Source: Jeotgalicoccus sp052093725
GTDB lineage: Bacteria; Bacillota; Bacilli; Staphylococcales; Salinicoccaceae
Direction of reading: 5' to 3'
Length of the DNA stretch: 19,978 bases
NCBI GenBank assembly: GCA_052093725.1
Contig: JBQDHL010000023.1
Span: 1 to 19,978 of the forward strand
The position numbers and the translations under genes were made by a program. Positions within the stretch are counted from its first letter, which is position 1, and each line of letters starts with the position of its first letter. Below are positions 15,614 through 19,978 of this stretch, in pieces. Under the pieces are notes generated by a model. It was given only the letters and a program-made list of their open reading frames with translations, made no database searches and had not been told where the DNA came from.

Positions 15614-16597
15614 CTAGATTAACTCAACTTTCCTGTCTTTATACCTATATGATGCTTCATATTTTATATATGCTTCTCTAAAATCATGATACTTAAAAAT
15701 ATAATATGTCTGTGGACCATTTACTACGCAATCGCAATATTTATCCAGCATTCTCAGTGCTGTTCTGGAACTCATTCTGAAATCAATAAACTCCATAAAC
15801 TTCTTCTTCGTCATTCTTTCATCTAAAAATAGCCCACTGAAATCGCTCATTGCTCTGATTAAATGTGTTTCTTTCTTTTCACGACTGTCGCACTTACTGC
15901 ACTTCATATAGAAATGATTATCCTCCACCTCAAAACTCCCGCAGTTGCCGCAGTATAATCCTTTTCGCACTGAATGAAAATCCGCACTCTTCTCAAAAAA
16001 TGGATTATCGATAATATGTGCTGAGACTGAGTCCACAATACTCTCCGCATAACGTCCGGCATATTCACTTTTAAACTGCTTTAAATAATCTCCCAGCTCT
16101 GACCGCATCACAAGTTTTTCCCGCACATCACGATTATCACAGTTCAATCGGAAATCGATATGCGGAAAGACAACTTTCCCCTCTATCTCGAAATTCAACC
16201 GGTGAATATATTGCAGCCTGAGCAGCTTATTCATCGCACGTTTCAGCTGAGACGGCGGGTCATCAGGGACTTCAAAATCCCCGGCAAACCATTTCCCATT
16301 TTCCACACGATAAAAACCCGAGTAGTTTTTAATCTCATTAACTGTTATGCCTGCATCGCTCACGATCAGTGCATCGTACTGCGCAACACCATCTTCAATC
16401 CCTAAATAAATATCACGGAATACAAATACAGAGCTATGCCCAATATCATCAAATACTTCATCGTAAATACATTCACCAGCAAACCCGCGTTCCAGCACCG
16501 ATAACTTCTTCGCATCTTTTTCATCCAGCCGACTGCGAAAACTTAACGCTCTATAATACGCCAAATCTTTACTGATTTTCCGTTCTGATATAATCAT
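15614..16597 (-). CDS. NERD-domain protein with C-terminal zinc ribbon
   Basis: A 327-residue protein. The NERD (nuclease-related) domain is at about 33-140: LERGFAGE (E36 onward), D75 in QYDALIVSD, and E88-I-K90 in VNEIKNYSG, which together resemble the active-site pattern of restriction-endonuclease-like nucleases. A four-cysteine zinc ribbon follows (CGNC at 216-219 and CSKC at 233-236), then a basic C-terminal domain with a possible helix-turn-helix (about 262-310). NERD proteins are suspected DNA-processing enzymes, but their role is largely unknown. The ATG has a strong AAGGAGG site. It is downstream of, and in the same direction as, the metallophosphoesterase, but a terminator lies between. 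It ends 3 bp from the repeat array. Confidence 0.83.
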   Translation of the reverse strand: MIISERKISKDLAYYRALSFRSRLDEKDAKKLSVLERGFAGECIYDEVFDDIGHSSVFVFRDIYLGIEDGVAQYDALIVSDAGITVNEIKNYSGFYRVENGKWFAGDFEVPDDPPSQLKRAMNKLLRLQYIHRLNFEIEGKVVFPHIDFRLNCDNRDVREKLVMRSELGDYLKQFKSEYAGRYAESIVDSVSAHIIDNPFFEKSADFHSVRKGLYCGNCGSFEVEDNHFYMKCSKCDSREKKETHLIRAMSDFSGLFLDERMTKKKFMEFIDFRMSSRTALRMLDKYCDCVVNGPQTYYIFKYHDFREAYIKYEASYRYKDRKVELI

Positions 16598-16717
16598 GAT
16601 TTCCTCCTTAGAAAAAGTCCACTCATACTATATATACGGTAAATCAGCGATTTATTTTTATTTCGTACAGGTTAATTAAACTTTCTGTATTCATTTAAAT
16701 AATTCCCACCAAAATGG

Positions 16718-16741
16718 AAAAAAACCGCCCGAAGGCGGTTT
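16718..16741 (-). terminator. Terminator of the metallophosphoesterase gene
   Basis: An 8-bp perfect stem AAACCGCC/GGCGGTTT (16722-16729 with 16734-16741) with a stable CGAA tetraloop (TTCG on the minus strand). It is followed on the minus strand by a run of T, and begins 7 bp after the stop codon. Confidence 0.88.
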
Positions 16742-16748
16742 ATCATCA

Positions 16749-17567
16749 TTAGATCTCTATAACCTGCAGCGCATCGCGCATTTCATGCACGATATCTTTC
16801 GTACGCCATTCGCGTTTATACCCGAGACACGCACAGAGATAATCCGTGCCTCCTTCACTGACCTGATGTCTGAAATGTATGTGGCCCATAATGCTGTAGC
16901 GGATATCGTAGTCTTCGTAAAACTGATCGAAGTCCGATGTGCCGATGAATGCATTATAGTAATCAAACAGACGGTTCGGCATCGGCACCCTGAAAGCTTT
17001 GTGCGTCGCGACGTGCGTCATCAGAATAATTTTCTTACCGCGCACCGACTCTAAATCACTCATTGCGCGTTCCGCCATCAACTTAGATACTTCCGGATCC
17101 GTCATACCCCAATTGATTTTCACTTTATCCTGCCACGTGCCGCCGTAAAATTCACGCCGGCTTAAACGTTCCTGAGAAAAACGGTCACTCGCATAAGTAT
17201 AATCATACCAGGCAGGATTCATAACCAGCACCCAGTCATCACCGAGATCAATCGGCGAACCTTCTTTAAAGTACTTCGTATCCTTAAAGTATTCATATAT
17301 TTCACGGGTACTTTTCGCGTCCCCGCTGAAGTTCCAAAAGTCGTGATTACCCGGCACAAAATAAATCGTCACACCGGTCATCTGCTCGAGTTCCTGCATA
17401 AATCGGTACGAGCGGACGTGGTCGTTTGAAATGTCGCCGGCAATCAGCAGCATATCGAGCGCCTGCCTGCTCACTTCGTTTGCAAGCGTGAGAGAAAAGT
17501 CTTTCTGCTTCAACGTCTCGCTATTGTAGCGATCGATATGCAAATCTGAAATAACTCCAATTTTCAT
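16749..17567 (-). CDS. Calcineurin-like metallophosphoesterase
   Basis: A 272-residue cytoplasmic protein with all motifs of the calcineurin-like phosphoesterase fold, which holds two metal ions: SDLHID (D8, H10), LIAGDISND near 42, VPGNHDFWNF near 71, LMTHVATH near 188 and MGHIHFRH near 228. Substrates in the family range from phosphoproteins to nucleotides and nucleic acids. Similar single-domain proteins are common in Staphylococcaceae without a known substrate. The ribosome binding site is weak (GGGAG about 10 nt before ATG). It is a single-gene unit with the terminator just downstream. It lies downstream of the membrane-protein fragment near the gap. Confidence 0.88.
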   Translation of the reverse strand: MKIGVISDLHIDRYNSETLKQKDFSLTLANEVSRQALDMLLIAGDISNDHVRSYRFMQELEQMTGVTIYFVPGNHDFWNFSGDAKSTREIYEYFKDTKYFKEGSPIDLGDDWVLVMNPAWYDYTYASDRFSQERLSRREFYGGTWQDKVKINWGMTDPEVSKLMAERAMSDLESVRGKKIILMTHVATHKAFRVPMPNRLFDYYNAFIGTSDFDQFYEDYDIRYSIMGHIHFRHQVSEGGTDYLCACLGYKREWRTKDIVHEMRDALQVIEI

Positions 17568-17645
17568 TACTCATTCGCTCCCGCATCAATTGATTTATTC
17601 AATGCTACCACATCTTTTGTCCTTCATAAAAAGTTCCGCTTCACG

Positions 17646-17788
17646 CTACTCATTCTTCACACTGACTTTCGGAATGACAACTAGTGCAAAGATGAATGCC
17701 GCTATTAAGAGAACAACGTTAACGATAAACGCCGCACTCCCCTCTACTGCGACAGAAACTGTGTTAGACACTACCGTATCCAGTGCCG
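17646..17788 (-). CDS. C-terminal end of a membrane protein, cut by the assembly gap
   Basis: Only the last 46 residues and two bases of a further codon are present before the run of N. They contain one hydrophobic helix (SAAFIVNVVLLIAAFIFALVVIP) and end in a short charged tail, KVSVKNE. That would suit the last helix of a multi-pass transporter, for example of the major facilitator type, but the family cannot be established. The reading frame stays open up to the gap. Alternatively it could be a very short membrane protein that starts just beyond the gap. Strand and frame are supported by the continuous reading and hydrophobic pattern, and it lies in the same direction as the neighbouring genes. 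Confidence 0.5.
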
Positions 17789-17888
17789 NNNNNNNNNNNN
17801 NNNNNNNNNNNNNNNNNNNNNNNNNNNNNNNNNNNNNNNNNNNNNNNNNNNNNNNNNNNNNNNNNNNNNNNNNNNNNNNNNNNNNNNN
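17789..17888. other. Assembly gap (100 N)
   Basis: Exactly 100 undetermined bases, the usual placeholder for a gap of unknown size. Any reading frame through it is artificial. The left flank ends in TGCCG and the right flank begins with TGCCG. The right edge falls at the arm of a G/C-rich hairpin, a plausible cause of the break. Confidence 0.97.
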
Positions 17889-17908
17889 TGCCGCCGAATC
17901 CGGCAGCA
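17889..17908 (-). terminator. G/C-rich hairpin at the gap edge, possible terminator of the first mini-lipoprotein gene
   Basis: On the minus strand TGCTGCCG and CGGCGGCA pair over eight positions (one G-U) around a four-base loop, 12 bp after the lipoprotein stop codon. A T-run would be expected next, but that falls in the N stretch, so terminator function cannot be confirmed. Confidence 0.45.
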
Positions 17909-17920
17909 CCTCATCACTTA

Positions 17921-18100
17921 TTAATCGTCGTCTTCGTCGTTCTCGTCTTCATCATCGTCATCGTCAAGCACTGCGTCTTCCACATCAGATTCCTCGACGC
18001 CCGTTTCTTCAACACCTGTGTCTTCATCTTCTGTATCATCGCCGCATGCTGCAAGCCCGAGAACTGCAAGCAGTGCTGTAATACTCATCAATTTTTTCAT
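17921..18100 (-). CDS. Acidic mini-lipoprotein 1
   Basis: A 59-residue protein. It has a lipoprotein signal with lipobox LAAC (Cys19), followed by a mature chain of about 41 residues made almost only of D, E, T, G and V, with no Lys or Arg and a run of acidic residues at the end. It is predicted to be lipid-anchored outside the membrane and disordered. The start is set at ATG 18100, giving the usual MKKL signal. ATG 18109 is in frame but only 2 nt from the AGGAG site, and longer upstream frames have no site. It is the upstream-most part of the gap region and similar in design to the next gene (18226-18390), which points to duplication or parallel use. No known function. Confidence 0.75.
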   Translation of the reverse strand: MKKLMSITALLAVLGLAACGDDTEDEDTGVEETGVEESDVEDAVLDDDDDEDENDEDDD

Positions 18101-18174
18101 AAGTCTCATCACTCCTAAATTCTGAATTAATATGTATATACCCTCGATTAAATAAATTAACACCGCTGCACCAT

Positions 18175-18206
18175 AAAAAATACCGCAGGTCTAAAACCTG
18201 CGGTAT
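18175..18206 (-). terminator. Terminator of the second mini-lipoprotein gene
   Basis: A perfect 11-bp stem (18180-18190 with 18196-18206) with a five-base loop, followed on the minus strand by six T residues. It begins 19 bp after the stop codon of the second mini-lipoprotein gene, showing that the two lipoprotein genes are separate units. Confidence 0.9.
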
Positions 18207-18225
18207 CACAAATATTCTCTTTTAA

Positions 18226-18390
18226 TTAAGCACCGTCGTCTTCAGTTTCTGTATCTTCTGTTTCTGTTTCAGTCTCTGTACCTTCTGTACCTGTTTCTTC
18301 AGTTTCAGTGCCTTCTTCTTCCGAGCCGCCTCCGCATGCTGCAAGTGCTAATACGCCTACAAGTGATCCGATAGTTAAAAGTTTCTTCAT
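18226..18390 (-). CDS. Acidic mini-lipoprotein 2
   Basis: A 54-residue protein with a lipoprotein signal (MKKLLTIGSLVGVLALAAC, Cys19). The mature chain of about 36 residues is dominated by E, T and G, with repeated E-T-E steps. It has no basic residues and ends in DTETEDDGA. It should be a lipid-anchored, highly negative, disordered tail at the cell surface. ATG 18390 is chosen for the MKKL signal; an AGGGAG lies about 12 nt upstream, and a longer frame to 18456 has no support. It has its own terminator. Design and signal match the neighbour at 17921-18100, although the tails differ in residue choice (E/T against D). Function unknown; a role in ion or cation binding at the wall is conceivable. 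Confidence 0.75.
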   Translation of the reverse strand: MKKLLTIGSLVGVLALAACGGGSEEEGTETEETGTEGTETETETEDTETEDDGA

Positions 18391-18532
18391 ATAAAGTTCC
18401 AGCTCCCTAAAAAGTATAGTAGATTCCAGACTGAACATTGATGTTATTGTCACCATACCTCAGATAAAACTCCCATATGCAAAATTTACCGACCCTTAAC
18501 AATTTCTAAAACTTATTAAAAATCATAACCAG

Positions 18533-19213
18533 CTATAAGTTCAGCTGAACAGGCCATTCTTCACACTCCTCACACATATCCCAAAACATGTACTCATACA
18601 GACTCGTTTTGACGACAATTTCCTCGAGTTGCTTAAGCTCGCGCTCCGGTTTCCCATCAGCAAGTTCATTCAAAAGGGTCATCGCCGTACCGTTTAATTC
18701 GCTGAAATCCTCGCCGGAATACGTATCAACCCACTGCTTATAAGGATTATTTTCCTGATCCGGGTTTTTATCGACTAACGCTCTGCCGATATAGTTATAA
18801 CTCCACGCACAGGCTAGTAAACACGCAGCCACAGCCGCCGCATCCCCGCGCTGTGCATGATTCAGCATGTAACTCGTATATGCTGTGTTGACCGCGGACG
18901 GCTCTGTTTTAAGCAGCTCACTTTCTTCAATGCCGAACTTCGCAGCATATTTCCGGTGCAATTCCATTTCACCAAACAGCGTCCCGTGAAGCATTTCAGA
19001 AAACATATTCATCGTCTGTAAATCCGGCGCTTTTTCGGCACCGATTGCCATCAGCCTTGAATACTCAACCAGATAGACATAGTCCTGCTTCAGCCAGTGC
19101 TGAAACTTATCTACTTCAAGCGTACCGTCACCAAGCCCGGTCACAAACGGATGACGAAGATATCCATTCCAAATATCCTCCACACTATTCCATAATCTGT
19201 CAGTAAACTTCAT
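18533..19213 (-). CDS. tenA: Thiaminase II / aminopyrimidine aminohydrolase TenA
   Basis: A 226-residue all-helical TenA protein, which hydrolyses aminopyrimidines from degraded thiamine so that the pyrimidine (HMP) can be reused in thiamine synthesis. Catalytic positions match the Bacillus enzyme: D44 in KQDYVYLVEY, the nucleophile C135 in CLLACAWSYNYIG, and E207 in LYEYMFWDM. Length is normal. The ATG follows AGAGGATA. Directly upstream lie a TPP-riboswitch aptamer and a terminator, so expression should fall when thiamine pyrophosphate is plentiful. Unusually, no thiM, thiD or thiE follows; the downstream neighbour is a lipoprotein gene, so tenA stands alone here. Confidence 0.95.
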   Translation of the reverse strand: MKFTDRLWNSVEDIWNGYLRHPFVTGLGDGTLEVDKFQHWLKQDYVYLVEYSRLMAIGAEKAPDLQTMNMFSEMLHGTLFGEMELHRKYAAKFGIEESELLKTEPSAVNTAYTSYMLNHAQRGDAAAVAACLLACAWSYNYIGRALVDKNPDQENNPYKQWVDTYSGEDFSELNGTAMTLLNELADGKPERELKQLEEIVVKTSLYEYMFWDMCEECEEWPVQLNL

Positions 19214-19248
19214 TATATTATCCTCTTTTCTTTTCAGCTGAAGACGAT

Positions 19249-19278
19249 AAAAACCCGAACCTCATAAGAAGGCCCGGG
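19249..19278 (-). terminator. Riboswitch-controlled terminator in the tenA leader
   Basis: On the minus strand CCCGGGCCT (19270-19278) pairs with AGGTTCGGG (19254-19262), nine pairs with two G-U, seven-base loop, followed by five T residues. It lies between the TPP aptamer and the tenA start, the normal place for the expression platform of a riboswitch acting by transcription termination. Confidence 0.85.
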
Positions 19279-19299
19279 CTGAAATTTATACAAATATAT

Positions 19300-19386
19300 C
19301 AGCTCAGACTTCCCTGCGCAGGTACTAACCTACAGGTTCAAAGGGTCGATATTATCTCTCAGCACTCACAGTGCGCCCCCAGCCGT
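19300..19386 (-). promoter_or_regulatory. TPP (thi-box) riboswitch aptamer
   Basis: On the minus strand the thi-box core is clear: a GGGGGCGC arm, GCTGAGA, the ACCCTTTGAACCTG stretch, and TACCTGCGCAGGGAAG. These are in the order and spacing of the thiamine pyrophosphate aptamer. The outer stem can form from GGCT and AGTC. Binding of TPP is expected to favour the downstream terminator and switch tenA off. Exact aptamer ends are approximate. Confidence 0.95.
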
Positions 19387-19396
19387 TTATATTTAA

Positions 19397-19427
19397 TTGA
19401 CACTTATACTGTACTACAGTTTAAAAG
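19397..19427 (+). promoter_or_regulatory. Promoter of the copper-binding protein gene with a central dyad
   Basis: A perfect TTGACA (19397-19402) is followed by TTATACTGTA (19404-19413), a central C, then TACAGTTTAA (19415-19424). The arms match at nine of ten positions. With a 19-bp spacer the -10 is TAAAAG (19422-19427); a 17-bp spacer would give TTTAAA. A dyad inside an over-long spacer is the geometry of MerR-family activators, several of which respond to metals. The same dyad lies upstream of the divergent tenA leader. Confidence 0.6.
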
Positions 19428-19479
19428 ATTTTACTCAGGGAATTAGTAAATTGTATATATCTTTAAGGAGGAATAATGA

Positions 19480-19803
19480 ATGGCTCACGAACAGCATCAG
19501 CAATTACTTAAGACACTGCACGAATGTATGGAAGCGTGCAATCATTGTTTCGACGCATGCTTAAAAGAAGAAGACGTAAAGATGATGGCGGATTGCATCA
19601 GACTTGACCGTGAATGTGCAGACATGTGTGCATATTTAGAACAGGCAATTACGAGAAATTCACCATTTGTTAAAGAACTTGCGGGCGTATGTGCGACGAT
19701 TTGTGAAGCGTGTGGCACTGAATGTGAGAAGCACGACCACGATCACTGCCAGGAATGTGCGAAAGCGTGCTTTGAATGTGCAGAGGCGTGTAAAGCAGCA
19801 TAA
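19480..19803 (+). CDS. Cys-rich four-helix-bundle copper-binding protein (DUF326/Csp type)
   Basis: A 107-residue cytoplasmic protein with 16 cysteines, placed in helices as repeated CxxxC and CxxC patterns (HECMEACNHCFDAC at the start, CQECAKACFECAEAC at the end), and an HDHDH stretch near 90. This is the pattern of DUF326 proteins, some of which (Csp1 and Csp3) are known to hold many Cu(I) ions inside a four-helix bundle. There is no signal peptide, so it resembles cytosolic Csp3. The ATG follows a strong AAGGAGG. It has its own promoter with a metal-regulator-like dyad and its own terminator. A copper-buffering or storage role is likely; no copper ATPase or chaperone gene is seen nearby. 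Confidence 0.9.
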   Translation: MAHEQHQQLLKTLHECMEACNHCFDACLKEEDVKMMADCIRLDRECADMCAYLEQAITRNSPFVKELAGVCATICEACGTECEKHDHDHCQECAKACFECAEACKAA

Positions 19804-19814
19804 ACTGTAAAGAC

Positions 19815-19847
19815 AAAAGTCCGGAACAAATTGTTCCGGACTTTTTT
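19815..19847. terminator. Bidirectional terminator after the copper-binding protein gene
   Basis: A perfect 14-bp inverted repeat (19815-19828 with 19832-19845), beginning with AAAA and ending in six T residues. It can terminate the plus-strand gene and, less strongly, the convergent gene whose stop codon (19846-19848) overlaps it. Confidence 0.9.
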
Positions 19848-19978
19848 ATTTCATATACTTCTTAAATATTTTACCAAGCTCATTCAGGAAATACTTACCT
19901 TCCTGATTCGACGGCCAGTTGTCTGAGAAGACCGAGAAGATTAACTGTTTGCCGTTCTGCTGAATCATACCAAATTCA
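19846..19978 (-). CDS. C-terminal end of an unidentified protein, running off the window
   Basis: The minus-strand frame is open from the window edge and ends with TAA at 19846-19848. It gives the last 43 residues, with an LIFSVFSDNWPSNQEGKYF stretch and a basic end, KIFKKYMK. The FSVFSDN segment resembles the last strand and helix of some serine hydrolases of the penicillin-binding/beta-lactamase type, but this is too short to name a family. The convergent terminator just beyond its stop supports a real gene. Confidence 0.6.
   Translation of the reverse strand, partial: EFGMIQQNGKQLIFSVFSDNWPSNQEGKYFLNELGKIFKKYMK

Noticed and set aside
17590..18081. Plus-strand reading frame crossing the N run.
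   Set aside because: It runs through a gap of unknown length and is antisense to the membrane-protein end and the lipoprotein gene. Its sequence is the complement of their low-complexity acidic codons.

Overview
The window reads as chromosome from a low-to-moderate GC Gram-positive coccus of the Staphylococcaceae, most likely a halotolerant genus near Jeotgalicoccus or Salinicoccus. The basis is: lipoprotein and signal-peptide style, strong AGGAGG-type ribosome binding sites, a PatA-type aminotransferase, an OpuC osmolyte importer, a TPP riboswitch of Firmicutes type, and highly acidic lipoproteins. The genus is an inference from protein character and has not been tested by any search. There are no tRNA or rRNA genes, phage genes, transposases or CRISPR arrays. 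One 100-N assembly gap lies at 17789-17888.

Layout. (1) 12-3904, minus strand: a tight operon dctP-dctQ-dctM (TRAP transporter), a one-domain cupin and a 2-keto-4-pentenoate hydratase-like enzyme. It looks like an uptake-and-degradation cassette for an unknown organic acid. A PatA-type aminotransferase (4044-5195) diverges from it, and both directions have recognisable sigma-A promoters. (2) 5300-7522, minus: a secreted, membrane-anchored HEYGH metalloprotease of the anthrax lethal factor/Pro-Pro endopeptidase type, a YciI-like protein, and a DsbA-fold thiol protein behind its own terminator. (3) 7779-8693, minus: an AEC-family carrier, divergent from (4) 8959-12376, plus: the complete opuCA-CB-CC-CD glycine betaine/carnitine/choline ABC importer, closed by a terminator. 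(5) 12447-13214, plus: an esterase. It converges on a MOSC-domain protein and an FAH-family hydrolase (13248-14822, minus), the latter divergent from a 4HBT thioesterase (14955-15389, plus).

(6) 15451-15611: four 42-bp tandem units between convergent genes. They present eight TGTGACA/TGTCACA half-sites in alternating orientation at 22/20-bp steps. This is the most unusual non-coding structure here. (7) 15614-17567, minus: a NERD-domain protein with a zinc ribbon, and a metallophosphoesterase. (8) 17646-18390, minus: the C-terminal end of a membrane protein at the gap, then two mini-lipoproteins whose mature parts are almost wholly acidic. (9) 18533-19386, minus: tenA (thiaminase II) behind a TPP riboswitch and terminator. 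Divergent from it is a 16-cysteine DUF326/Csp-type copper-binding protein (19480-19803). Its promoter carries a near-perfect dyad between the -35 and -10, the geometry of MerR-type metal regulators. The window ends inside an unidentified minus-strand gene.

Several starts were moved from the longest reading frame to the codon with a properly spaced ribosome binding site (metalloprotease, YciI, DsbA-like, AEC carrier, opuCA, opuCD, MOSC and both mini-lipoproteins).
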